A stretch of 34,155 nt of DNA from Chloroflexota bacterium (GCA_023423795.1 JAFAEX010000176.1:1-34155), one strand, 5' to 3'; shown: positions 22,745 through 30,250, counted from the stretch's first letter. Notes: a model not told the origin generated them from the letters alone. Translations and numbers: made by a program.

Positions 22745-23359
22745 CTACGCCGCCTCGGCCAGCGCGAGCGTCGCCTGCGCCGCCTGGACCCGCAGCGGCT
22801 TCGGCAGCGCGAGTGGGCGAAGCGCCGGCGAGGCGGGAGCGGGCGGCGTCGGCTGCGGCGCGCGCGGCACGAACGAGCGCACGTTGCCGCGTGCGACCTC
22901 GGCTGCGCCGTCCAGCAATTGCCGTTCGCGTTTCTCGCCGAACCCGTAAAGCGCGCGCACCTTGCCGGCCTGCGCGGCGGTCAGCACGTCCTGCGCCGAC
23001 TCCGCGCCCAGTTCCTCGTGCAGCCGCAGGGCGGTCTTTGGCCCGACGCCGGGAATCCGCATCAGGTTCGACACCTCGTCCGGCAGTTCGGCGCACAGTT
23101 CGACGTAGAACCGCATCCGGCCGGTCGAAAGCAGCTCGCCAAGCTTGCGGCGCAGGCGCAGCCCCAGCCCGGGCAGGTCCAGCTCCTTGCCGTCCTTGCC
23201 ATCGACCAGCGGCACGCCATCGCCCTCGGGGCGCGAAAGCAGCAGCCGGGCGGCGCGGCGGTAGGCGCGGATGCGGTACGGGTTGTCTTCGGAGAGTTCG
23301 AGGATCGTGGCCACGTTGAACAGCAGGTGGGCCGCGTCCTTGTTGGTGATGATGGCCAT
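22745..23359 (-). CDS. Free-standing PolX-type N-terminal / helix-hairpin-helix protein
   Basis: The 204-residue protein resembles the first third of bacterial DNA polymerase X. The 8-kDa-type helix region (NKDAAHLLFNVATILEL, NPYRIRAYRRAARLL, 6-40) is followed by HhH motifs (LPGLGLRLRRKL at 62-73, IPGVGPKTALRL at 103-114, LYGFGEKRERQLL at 137-149) and a Pro/Ala tail. The palm with its catalytic Asp residues and the PHP domain are absent. It should bind DNA gaps or ends without polymerising. The ATG at 23359 is chosen because the conserved start (MAIITNK) matches PolX and the longer frame would overlap the promoter. It heads the SOS-type operon with XPB and Bax1. Confidence 0.85.
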   Translation of the reverse strand: MAIITNKDAAHLLFNVATILELSEDNPYRIRAYRRAARLLLSRPEGDGVPLVDGKDGKELDLPGLGLRLRRKLGELLSTGRMRFYVELCAELPDEVSNLMRIPGVGPKTALRLHEELGAESAQDVLTAAQAGKVRALYGFGEKRERQLLDGAAEVARGNVRSFVPRAPQPTPPAPASPALRPLALPKPLRVQAAQATLALAEAA

Positions 23360-23384
23360 GGCGGGATCTCTTTCGCGGGAGCTA

Positions 23385-23427
23385 GAACTTATGTTCGAAT
23401 TGTACCCGAACAAGGCCATTTCGTCCA
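23385..23427 (-). promoter_or_regulatory. Promoter with Gram-positive-type SOS (LexA/DinR) box
   Basis: On the minus strand TGGACG (23422-23427, 4 of 6 to TTGACA), a 17-bp spacer and TACAAT (23399-23404, 5 of 6 to TATAAT) form a promoter. Immediately downstream is a perfect GAAC-TTAT-GTTC palindrome (23385-23396; CGAACATAAGTTC on the minus strand). The LexA/DinR box of Gram-positive bacteria is CGAAC-N4-GTTCG. Its position at or near +1 would block transcription when bound. It drives the HhH-XPB-Bax1 operon. Confidence 0.75.
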
Positions 23428-23521
23428 CGTTTTCCCGGTGTTCTGGAGGGAAGTAGCCCGCCCGTCAAACTCGGTGCGTTGACTTCGCCAAAGTGGGAGA
23501 AGAGCGCTCTCAGCCCGTGCC

Positions 23522-23611
23522 CATCGTCATCCGGAGCCCGTCGAGGGATCTCGTCGGTACCTCCCTCCGTTCAGGCGAACGAGATCCCTCGACGGGCTCC
23601 GGATGACGATG
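23522..23611. repeat. REP-like element, perfect 33-bp inverted repeat
   Basis: The arms at 23522-23554 and 23579-23611 are exact reverse complements, starting CATCGTCATCCGGAGCCCG, with a 24-nt loop. It shares GTCATCC..GAGC..GTCGA.GGATCTCGT with the copies at 25100 and 27112, here in the CCGGAGCCCG variant. It lies between the SOS promoter and the stop of RNase Z, and may act as its terminator. Confidence 0.9.
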
Positions 23612-23643
23612 AGTGCCAGTCGCTGGGTGGTCAGCGGCCCCGC

Positions 23644-24561
23644 TCAGTCCTCCTCGTCGCGGAACGCCAGCGCCGCCGTGAGACCTGCGTAACCGATCGT
23701 CGTCTCGGGAAAAACCGCCGTCGCGTTCCCGGTGAAGGCAACCGGGTCCTCCACCGACGGGCTGAAGTGAGTGATCCACAGGTGGCCCACGTGACCGGCC
23801 GCCGCCAGTCCCGCCGCCTCGGAGAACGTCATGTGCCCGCGTTCGAGCGCTTTGTCGGCGTCGGCCTCGTCGCCGTACGTGCCTTCGCAGACCAGCAGGT
23901 CCACCCCGGCCACCAGCGGCACGAGGTCGGGGATCGGCCGGGTATCGGTCACGAAAGCGAGCGAAACGCCCGGGCGCGGCGGCCCGAGCACGTCGTCTGG
24001 TTCGGCGGCGCCGCCGTCCCATGCGGCTGGTTCGCCGCGTTGCAGCGTCCGCCACACCGAGACCGGGATGCCGAGCGCCGCTGCCTTGTCCGGATCGAAG
24101 CGCCGGTCGCGGTGGAGATCGACGCGGTAGGTGACGACCGGCAGGGCGTGAACCCCGGTCGCGCAGGTCCCGATCAACCCGCCCGGAAGAGCGAACGTCT
24201 CGCCGCCCGCGAGGTCGGTCACCGGAACCTCGAACGGCAGCAGCGGCGCAATCGCCCGCAACGACTCGACGATGCGGGTCGTCCCGGCCGGGCCGTAGAT
24301 GGCGACCGGCTCGGTGCGGCCGGCGTTGGCGATGGCGTGCAGGAGCCCCGGCAGCCCGGCAACGTGGTCGGCGTGGTAATGGCTGAGACAGATCGCCCCG
24401 ACCCGGCGAAACCCCCACCCGGATTCCCGCCAGGCGATCTGGGTGCCCTCCCCGCAGTCGAACAGCGTGAGGTCCCCGGTGCAGCGGACGAGCAGGCTCG
24501 ACAGCCAGCGACCCGGCAGCGGCAGCATACCGCCCGTTCCCAGCAGCACCGCCTCGATCAT
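23644..24561 (-). CDS. rnz: Ribonuclease Z
   Basis: This 305-residue metallo-beta-lactamase-fold enzyme matures tRNA 3' ends. The zinc motif is H61-Y-H63-A-D65-H66 (SHYHADHVAGLPG), with LFDCGEGTQ before it, SLAFVTDTRP for the bridging Asp and WITHFSPS for the last His. The flexible-arm region (about 150-200) is Gly/Pro-rich. GGGAGG lies 5 nt upstream of the ATG at 24561. The size matches the short bacterial form. No tRNA gene is nearby. Confidence 0.93.
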   Translation of the reverse strand: MIEAVLLGTGGMLPLPGRWLSSLLVRCTGDLTLFDCGEGTQIAWRESGWGFRRVGAICLSHYHADHVAGLPGLLHAIANAGRTEPVAIYGPAGTTRIVESLRAIAPLLPFEVPVTDLAGGETFALPGGLIGTCATGVHALPVVTYRVDLHRDRRFDPDKAAALGIPVSVWRTLQRGEPAAWDGGAAEPDDVLGPPRPGVSLAFVTDTRPIPDLVPLVAGVDLLVCEGTYGDEADADKALERGHMTFSEAAGLAAAGHVGHLWITHFSPSVEDPVAFTGNATAVFPETTIGYAGLTAALAFRDEED

Positions 24562-24651
24562 CGTTCCTCCCGCCTGGCCCGGCACGTCGCGTGCGTCTGG
24601 GCTAGTGTATGGCCGTCTTCAGCGGCCGATGCAGGCAGGAGTAGCCGACCG

Positions 24652-25071
24652 ATGGACAAGCCGAACGTGGCGGCGGGCATGGTTGCGCCGGGCGAGTACG
24701 CGCCGGCCGGCGAGGATGGAGGCGAGACGGCGACGTTCGGCGTTGCTGAGGTCGCGCAAGCTTTCGGCGTCGAGGCGGACCGCGTGCGTCGCGCCTTCGT
24801 CGGCGAGTTCAAGCTCGGGGACGGCGCGCGCATCGACTCGCGGCAGGCGCAGCACCTCGCCGAGGTGCTGCTTACCGAATCGCCGCTCGACGAGCGCGAG
24901 GCGGCCTTGATGACGCTCGGCGCGTTCACGCCGCGCCCGGACCATGACTGGGGCGTCGGCGAGACCGCGCGCGGCGAGGAAAGCGACCGCTACGCTGCCG
25001 ATCCGCACCGCCCGGAAGACGAACTGGCGGCTCGCAACTCCAGCCACGATCCGTCGCAACCCAGCGAGTAG
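24652..25071 (+). CDS. Hypothetical protein with helix-turn-helix-like segment
   Basis: I do not recognise the family. The 139 residues include FGVAEVAQAFGVEADRVRRA (about 29-48), which looks like a helix-turn-helix, then an ARIDSRQAQHLAEVL segment reminiscent of excisionase or MerR-type winged helices. The C-terminal third is polar, ending with a disordered HDPSQPSE tail. The ribosome binding site (AGGAG near 24636) is about 12 nt upstream, which is long. It is divergent from rnz by 90 bp. DNA binding is inference. Confidence 0.6.
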   Translation: MDKPNVAAGMVAPGEYAPAGEDGGETATFGVAEVAQAFGVEADRVRRAFVGEFKLGDGARIDSRQAQHLAEVLLTESPLDEREAALMTLGAFTPRPDHDWGVGETARGEESDRYAADPHRPEDELAARNSSHDPSQPSE

Positions 25072-25099
25072 CATTCTCGGGTTTGCGCGACTAATCACG

Positions 25100-25177
25100 G
25101 TCATCCCGAGCTTGTCGAAGGATCTCGTGCCCCTGGAACGTGGGTGAGACGAGATCTCTCGACAAGCTCGGGATGAC
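25100..25177. repeat. REP-like element, 29-bp inverted repeat
   Basis: The arms GTCATCCCGAGCTTGTCGA... (25100-25128) and their complement (25149-25177) have two mismatches around a 20-nt loop. It is the same family as at 23522 and 27112. It begins 28 bp after the stop at 25071. Confidence 0.88.
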
Positions 25178-25232
25178 TGTGGATGGTGCTCGGGATGACT
25201 GTGGATGGTGCTCGGGATGACGATGGGTGGTG
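25167..25232. repeat. 22-bp tandem repeat, three units
   Basis: Each unit begins CTCGGGATGAC and continues TGTGGATGGTG (25167-25188, 25189-25210). The third unit (25211-25232) differs at three positions. The first half of the unit is the end of the REP-like arm at 25167-25177, so the repeat overlaps and extends that element. 22 is not a multiple of three and the stretch is not part of a supported gene. Confidence 0.9.
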
Positions 25233-25333
25233 CTTGGTTCGACCGATGGTGGCGGCCGTCGCCGCTTCACCATCCTCGATCCTGCGCCGTCCCGGCAGCG
25301 ATGCGAAACTCCCGCCCAAGGAGGATTCGTGCC

Positions 25334-26551
25334 GTGCCGAACCAGTCCACCGTTGCCGCCGCGCCGTTCGCCGCCGAGGAGGTCGCCCGCCTGCGCGCGG
25401 ACACCCCCGGCTGCGACCACGTCGTCCACTTCAACCACTGCGGATCGTCGCTGATGCCGCGCCCGGTCATCGACGCGACCATCGGACACATCGAACGGGA
25501 AGCGGCCATCGGCGGCTACGAAGCCGCGGACGAGGCCGACGACCGGGTGGAAGCTGTCTACGCCAGCACCGCGCGGCTCGTCGGCGCCGAACCGGACGAG
25601 ATTGCGCTGGTTGAGAACGCCACCCGCGGCTGGGACATGGCCTTCTACGCCATTCCCCTGCAGGCCGGCGACCGCATCCTCACCTCCGTCGCCGAATACG
25701 GCAGCAACGCGCTCGCGTTCCTGCACGTCGCCGAGCGCGGCGTGTCGGTCGAGGTCGTGCCGAACGACGAGCACGGGCAAATCGACACCGAAGCGCTCGC
25801 GCGGCTGCTCGACGACCGGGTGCGCGTGGTCGCCCTTTCCCACATGCCGACCAATGGCGGCTTGCTGCAACCCGCCGCCGCCGTCGGCAGGCTCGCCCGC
25901 GAGGCCGGCGCGATCGTCCTGCTCGACGCCTGCCAGACGGCGGGGCAACTGCCGCTGGACGTGGACGAACTGGGCTGCGACATCCTGTCCGCGACCAGCC
26001 GCAAGTTCCTGCGCGGCCCGCGCGGCATGGGATTCCTCTACGTCCGGCGGGAACTGTGCGAACGGCTCCACCCGCCGTTCGTCGATATCCGCGCTGCGAC
26101 CTGGACCGGGCCGGACACATACGACCTCGTCCCCGGCGCGCGCCGGTTCGAGAACTGGGAAAGCAACGTCGCCGGCAAACTCGGCATGGGCGCGGCGATC
26201 GCCTACGCACTCGATCTCGGACTGGACCGCATCTGGGCCACGGTCTTCGAACGCGCCGCGACACTGCGCGAACGGCTCGCGGCGATCCCCGGCGTCACCG
26301 TCCGCGATCTCGGGGCGGTCAAGGGCGGGATCGTCACCTTCGACGTCGCCGGGGTTCCGGCCGACGACGTGCGCGACGTGCTGCATCGGGATCGCATCAA
26401 CACGACCGTTTCCGGGATCACCAGCACCCGCTGGGACATGACCGAGCGGGGGTTGCGGCGGCTGAACCGCGCTTCCGTCCACTACCTGACGACCGACGGG
26501 GAGATCGACGCGCTGGTCGGCGGCGTCGCCCGGTTGGCGAGCGTACGCTGA
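25334..26551 (+). CDS. Class V (cysteine desulfurase-like) PLP aminotransferase
   Basis: This 405-residue PLP enzyme has HFNHCGSSLMPRPV near the start, the cofactor-pocket Asp and His/Gln in LLDACQT (D198, Q201) and the Schiff-base Lys K224 in TSRKFLRGPRG. Family members include cysteine desulfurases, EgtE-type C-S lyases and isopenicillin N epimerase-like enzymes. There is no clear mobile-loop catalytic Cys, which argues against an ordinary IscS/SufS. The GTG at 25334 has AAGGAGG (25318-25324) upstream. It precedes RusA by 36 bp, but a functional link is not evident. Confidence 0.9.
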   Translation: MPNQSTVAAAPFAAEEVARLRADTPGCDHVVHFNHCGSSLMPRPVIDATIGHIEREAAIGGYEAADEADDRVEAVYASTARLVGAEPDEIALVENATRGWDMAFYAIPLQAGDRILTSVAEYGSNALAFLHVAERGVSVEVVPNDEHGQIDTEALARLLDDRVRVVALSHMPTNGGLLQPAAAVGRLAREAGAIVLLDACQTAGQLPLDVDELGCDILSATSRKFLRGPRGMGFLYVRRELCERLHPPFVDIRAATWTGPDTYDLVPGARRFENWESNVAGKLGMGAAIAYALDLGLDRIWATVFERAATLRERLAAIPGVTVRDLGAVKGGIVTFDVAGVPADDVRDVLHRDRINTTVSGITSTRWDMTERGLRRLNRASVHYLTTDGEIDALVGGVARLASVR

Positions 26552-26587
26552 CTTGCGCCGCGCCAGGCCGGCATGGAGGGCACGGGA

Positions 26588-27085
26588 GTGGGGCCGCAAC
26601 GCGACGAACGCCGGGAACCGGTGGCGCTCGCCCTCACGCTGCCGCTGCCGCCCGGCGTCAACAACCAGTACCTGACCGTCGGCCGCAAGCGGGTGCTCTC
26701 CGCCCCGGCCAAGGCGTTCCACCGCGACGTGGTGAAACTGGTCGAGGGCCAGCGCCGCGCCGGCGTCGTCACACCGACCATCGAGCGCGCGTTGGGCGAC
26801 GCCCTGCTCGGCGTCTACCTGACCTTCTTCTTCGCCACGCCGCACAAGCGCGACCTCGACGGCGGGCTGAAGATCACCCTCGATGCCCTCGGTCGCGCGC
26901 TCGGCTTCGACGACCGCGCCGTGGTCGATCTCCACCTCACCAAGAAGATCGACCCGCTTCGGCCGCGGCTGGAGGTCGAGATCGAGACCATCCTCGACTG
27001 GGAGTTCGACCGGACCTACGTCTTCCTCGGCGAGCCGAACGACGAGCCGGAACCAGATCCGTTGCTTGGGGATGCGGATCGTTGA
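26588..27085 (+). CDS. RusA-family Holliday junction resolvase
   Basis: The 165-residue protein matches the RusA fold: LPPGVNNQY near the start, the acidic motif RDLDGGLKITLDAL (D89, D91, D99) and FDDRAVVDLHLTKK (D108/D109 and the following Lys residues), which supply the metal-binding Asp cluster. RusA cleaves four-way junctions and is mostly phage-borne; no phage genes are seen nearby. The usual Asn after the second Asp (DLDN) is Gly here. The GTG at 26588 is chosen for GGAGGG 6 nt upstream; an ATG at 26573 is in frame with a weaker site. Confidence 0.82.
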   Translation: MGPQRDERREPVALALTLPLPPGVNNQYLTVGRKRVLSAPAKAFHRDVVKLVEGQRRAGVVTPTIERALGDALLGVYLTFFFATPHKRDLDGGLKITLDALGRALGFDDRAVVDLHLTKKIDPLRPRLEVEIETILDWEFDRTYVFLGEPNDEPEPDPLLGDADR

Positions 27086-27111
27086 ATCGGAGCCAACCGG
27101 CGGCATCCCAT

Positions 27112-27201
27112 CCGTCATCCCGAGCGCGTCGCTCCTCGACTTCTCGAATTCTCGACTCCTCGCCTCGGAAACGAGATCCCTCGACAAGCTCGGGATGACG
27201 G
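27112..27201. repeat. REP-like element with altered centre
   Basis: The outer arms CCGTCATCCCGAGC (27112-27125) and GCTCGGGATGACGG (27188-27201) are exact complements. The right side retains ACGAGATCCCTCGACAAGC as in other copies, but the left inner arm is replaced by CTCGA-rich repeats around GAATTC. It lies between the convergent genes ending at 27085 and 27245. A short GTGGCG run follows (about 27207-27232). Confidence 0.82.
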
Positions 27202-27244
27202 GCGGGGTGGTGGTGGCGGTGGCGGTGGCGGTCGTTGTCGAAAG

Positions 27245-28255
27245 CTACTCGCGCCCTCCGACCTGCACCTTCAGCCCGGCGCCCTTGCGGACGACGTCCA
27301 GCGCGTCGTCGAACGAGGCGAGCGGGAAGGTGTGGGTGACCATCTGCTCGGCGTCCACCGCGCCCGCGGCGAGGATGTCGATCGCCGGGCCGTAGGAGTT
27401 GAGCACCGCCATGGTGCCCATGATGGTGATTTCCTCGTTGTAGATCCTGAATGCGTCGTAGGCCGCCTTCTCCCCCGGCGGGCAGACCCCGAACAGGAGC
27501 AGTTTGCCGCGCCGCTTCACCCCGTCGATCGCCATCTCGGCGACCTTGGTGACGCCGGTCGCCTCGATCACGTTGTCGAAGCCGCGCGGCGCGATGTCGC
27601 GCAGGGCGTCGAGGCTGGTCGCGACGTGCTCGAACCCGAAGACGTCCTTCGCCCGTAGCAGGCGGCTCTCGTTGATGTCGATGATCGCCACCGTGCTGGC
27701 GCCGTTGAAGCGCGCCACCTGCGCGTTCATCAGCCCCATCGGCCCGGCGCCGTAGACGAGGTAGGTCTCTCCGACCAGCGGCTGCAAACGATGGAACCCG
27801 CGCACCACGCAGGAGATCGGCTCGATCAGCGCCGCCTGCGCGTCGGTCATCCCGGCCGGGAGCGGGTAGATGGTGCGCGCCGGGAGCACGACGTATTCGG
27901 CGAATCCGCCGTTGGTGCGGGCGACGCCGATGCCGTTCCAGTTCTCGCAGAGGTTTCCCATGCCGCGCTGGCAGAAGTAGCACGCCCCGCAGTTCAGCGT
28001 CGGATCGACGCCGACGCGGTCGCCGACCGCGATGCCCTCGACGCCGGGGCCGACCTCCACGATTTCGCCGCCGAACTCGTGCCCGATCACGATCGGGTAC
28101 ACCGTCGGCGGGAACTCGCCCTCGATCACGTGCACGTCGGTGCCGCAGATGCCGCAGGCCCCGATCCTGACCACGACCTCGCCCGGCCCGGCGACCGGAT
28201 CGGGAACGTCCTTGACGCCGTACTCGTGCGGGGCTTCGACGACGACCGCGAGCAT
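27245..28255 (-). CDS. Zinc-dependent medium-chain alcohol/polyol dehydrogenase
   Basis: This 336-residue MDR-family enzyme has catalytic zinc ligands C37 (GICGTD) and H59-E60 (GHEFGG), structural zinc Cys at 89, 92, 95 and 103, and the NAD(P) loop VYGAGPMG (about 177-184). The fold and the sugar transporter upstream suggest oxidation of a polyol or sugar (sorbitol-, threonine- or galactitol-type). The exact substrate is unknown. GGAGG lies 7 nt upstream of the ATG. It is the last gene of the four-gene uptake operon, 49 bp after the second permease. Confidence 0.92.
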   Translation of the reverse strand: MLAVVVEAPHEYGVKDVPDPVAGPGEVVVRIGACGICGTDVHVIEGEFPPTVYPIVIGHEFGGEIVEVGPGVEGIAVGDRVGVDPTLNCGACYFCQRGMGNLCENWNGIGVARTNGGFAEYVVLPARTIYPLPAGMTDAQAALIEPISCVVRGFHRLQPLVGETYLVYGAGPMGLMNAQVARFNGASTVAIIDINESRLLRAKDVFGFEHVATSLDALRDIAPRGFDNVIEATGVTKVAEMAIDGVKRRGKLLLFGVCPPGEKAAYDAFRIYNEEITIMGTMAVLNSYGPAIDILAAGAVDAEQMVTHTFPLASFDDALDVVRKGAGLKVQVGGRE

Positions 28256-28304
28256 GGGAAACCTCCGAACTGGCGCGAACCCCGAACTTGCCGCTCCCGG
28301 CAGG

Positions 28305-29198
28305 CTACTTCACCGCGCCCAGCGACAGGCCGCGCACGAGCTGCTTCTGTGCCATCCAGCCGACGATCACGATCGGCAGGACCGCCATCGTGCTCGAAGC
28401 CGCAAGTTTGGCCCAGAACAACCCTTCCGAGGTGACGAAGCGCAGCATGAACATGGGTACGGTCGAGGTGCCGACCGAGGCGAGGTTGAAGGCGAAGAAG
28501 AACTCGTTCCAGGCGAAGATGATCGACAGGAACACCGTCGCGACCAGCCCCGGCGTAACCATCGGCAGCACGATCTGGACCATCTCCCGCCAGATGCCGG
28601 CGCCATCGATGCGGGCCGCGTCAAGGATGTCCTGCGGGATTTCCTGGAAGAAGGAGCGCAGCATCCAGACCGCGATCGGCAGGTTCATCGCGATGTAGAG
28701 GATGATCAACCCCGTCATCGTTCCGAGCAGGTTCAGCCCGAAACCTCCGAACAGCCAGGGGTCGCCGTCGCGGGAGTAGATGATGTAGATCGGCACGATG
28801 ATGCCGGCCGGCGGCATGAAGCGGGTCGAGATGAAGAAGAAGAGGACGTTCTTCCAGCTCTTCGGGCGGTGGATCGCCAGCGCGTAGGCGCAGGGCACCG
28901 CCAGCACCATGACCAGCAGGGTCGAACCCAGCGACGCGATGATCGAGTTCGCGAAAAACGGCGCGAAGTTGATCGAGAAGACCGCCTGGTAGTTCTCCAG
29001 CGTCGGCATGAAGATCAGTTTCGGCGGCAACTCCACCGCTCCCGCCTCGGTCTTGAACCCGGTCAGCAGCATGTACAGCACCGGGAAGAAGGTGAGCAGG
29101 CCGACCACCCAGGCCAGCACCGCCCACCACCAGGGCGCGTTTTCCTTGGACAGCCCGCTCGAGGGCCTGCGGCGGCGGGAGGGTGCGACGGCGGCCAC
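28305..29198 (-). CDS. Carbohydrate ABC transporter permease, MalG type
   Basis: The 297-residue permease has six predicted membrane helices and the EAA loop DAARIDGAGIWREMVQIVLP that docks the ATPase. It ends with VRGLSLGAVK, typical of MalG-type (CUT1) subunits. The GTG at 29198 lies 2 bp upstream of (5' of) the previous gene's TAG on the plus scale, so the two nearly abut, and GGAG inside the end of the upstream gene serves as ribosome binding site. No ATPase gene is in the operon. Confidence 0.93.
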   Translation of the reverse strand: MAAVAPSRRRRPSSGLSKENAPWWWAVLAWVVGLLTFFPVLYMLLTGFKTEAGAVELPPKLIFMPTLENYQAVFSINFAPFFANSIIASLGSTLLVMVLAVPCAYALAIHRPKSWKNVLFFFISTRFMPPAGIIVPIYIIYSRDGDPWLFGGFGLNLLGTMTGLIILYIAMNLPIAVWMLRSFFQEIPQDILDAARIDGAGIWREMVQIVLPMVTPGLVATVFLSIIFAWNEFFFAFNLASVGTSTVPMFMLRFVTSEGLFWAKLAASSTMAVLPIVIVGWMAQKQLVRGLSLGAVK

Positions 29199-29200
29199 GG

Positions 29201-30193
29201 CTAACGCTCCTCCAGCAGCAGACGATTGAGCGCCCGGATCAGCAGGGTGATGACGATGTTGGCGAGGATCACCACGATCACGCCCAGCGCCGCGCCCTGC
29301 CCGACGTTGAACGATTCCCGCGCCTTCTCGTAAACGAGGTAGGGGAGGGTCGTCGTTGCGTCGCCCGGGCCGCCGCGGGTGAGGATGTAGATCGGGTCGA
29401 TCTCGTTGACGATGAACACCGTACCCAGCAATCCGCCGAGCTGGATGAAGCGCATCATGTGCGGCATCGTGATGTCGCGGAACTCCTGCCACGCGGTCGC
29501 GCCATCTACTCGGGCGGCCTCGCGGACTTCTTCTGAGATCGACTGCATGCCTGCCAGCAGGATCAGCATCATGAACGGCGCCCAGCGCCAGACGTAAACC
29601 ATGATGACCGACTGCGCGGGAAGCTGCCCCAGCCAGTTCGGGCCGATGTCGCCCGGCAGGAACGTATTGAGCGCCCAATTGACCACGCCGAAGTTGGGGT
29701 TGAGCAGTTGGTTCTTCCAGGTCAGCGCCGCCACCGTCGGCATGATCAGGAAGGGCGTGATCAGCATCGTGCGGACGATGCCCCGGCCCGGGAACCGGTG
29801 GTTCACGAGTTCCGCGTAGAGCATGCCCAGCAGCAGCGAGGCGATTACCGCCGCCACCACGAAGACGACCGTGTTCAGCGCGGCGGTCCAGAACGCCGGG
29901 TCCTTCGTGACGAGGGTCACGTAGTTCTGGAAGCCGATGAAGTCGCGCTGCGCAGGCCGGTTCAGGTTCCAGCGCTGGAAGCTGTACCAGATCGTCAGCA
30001 GGAACGGCACCTGCGTGACGAGGATGGCGTAGATCAGCGCCGGCCAGATGAGTTTCTGGCCGAAGTCGGTCGGCGGTTTGCGGCGTTGCTCGGCAGCCCC
30101 GGCGGCCGGCAGAGCGGTCGCGGCTGCGGAACCTTCGGCGATGGCCATCGCGCGGGCTGCTCCGGTGGCGCGACCCCGGTAACGGCGGTTCAT
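29201..30193 (-). CDS. Carbohydrate ABC transporter permease, MalF type
   Basis: The 330-residue permease has six membrane helices after a polar Ala-rich N-terminus (1-45), and the EAA loop REAARVDGATAWQEFRDITMP. It pairs with the MalG-type subunit to form a CUT1 sugar importer. The ATG at 30193 sits in the loop of an 8-bp inverted repeat (30181-30202) and lacks a good ribosome binding site; an in-frame ATG (MAIAEG, 15 residues on) is an alternative start. It follows the binding protein by 57 bp with a hairpin between. Confidence 0.92.
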   Translation of the reverse strand: MNRRYRGRATGAARAMAIAEGSAAATALPAAGAAEQRRKPPTDFGQKLIWPALIYAILVTQVPFLLTIWYSFQRWNLNRPAQRDFIGFQNYVTLVTKDPAFWTAALNTVVFVVAAVIASLLLGMLYAELVNHRFPGRGIVRTMLITPFLIMPTVAALTWKNQLLNPNFGVVNWALNTFLPGDIGPNWLGQLPAQSVIMVYVWRWAPFMMLILLAGMQSISEEVREAARVDGATAWQEFRDITMPHMMRFIQLGGLLGTVFIVNEIDPIYILTRGGPGDATTTLPYLVYEKARESFNVGQGAALGVIVVILANIVITLLIRALNRLLLEER

Positions 30194-30202
30194 GCCGCCG
30201 TT
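30181..30202 (-). promoter_or_regulatory. Inverted repeat enclosing the malF-type start codon
   Basis: AACGGCGG-TTCATG-CCGCCGTT places the start codon of the permease in a 6-nt loop between perfect 8-bp arms. In mRNA this would mask the weak ribosome binding site. Translational control is inference. Confidence 0.45.
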
Positions 30203-30217
30203 GCCGAGGTTCGACGT

Positions 30218-30240
30218 CGGGGCGGGACGAACCCGCCCCG
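30218..30240 (-). terminator. Intercistronic hairpin after the binding-protein gene
   Basis: CGGGGCGGG / CCCGCCCCG (9-bp stem) has an ACGAA-type loop, 11 bp after the binding-protein stop and without a T-run. Such hairpins commonly protect or partially terminate the message so that more binding protein than permease is made. Confidence 0.6.
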
Positions 30241-30250
30241 GCGGGTGTGG

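Noticed and set aside
23429..23643. Small gene within the REP-containing gap
   Set aside because: The only open frames are made by the palindrome itself and its spacer, without a ribosome binding site.
25167..25232. Repeat-containing coding sequence
   Set aside because: The 22-bp period shifts frame and there is no ribosome binding site; the real start of the next gene is at 25334.
26588..27085. Prophage remnant marked by RusA
   Set aside because: No integrase, terminase, structural or lysis gene and no attachment-site-like duplication lies nearby.
25091..27187. A long minus-strand open frame crossing the aminotransferase and RusA
   Set aside because: It is antisense to two well-supported genes and its ends lie in REP-like repeats.
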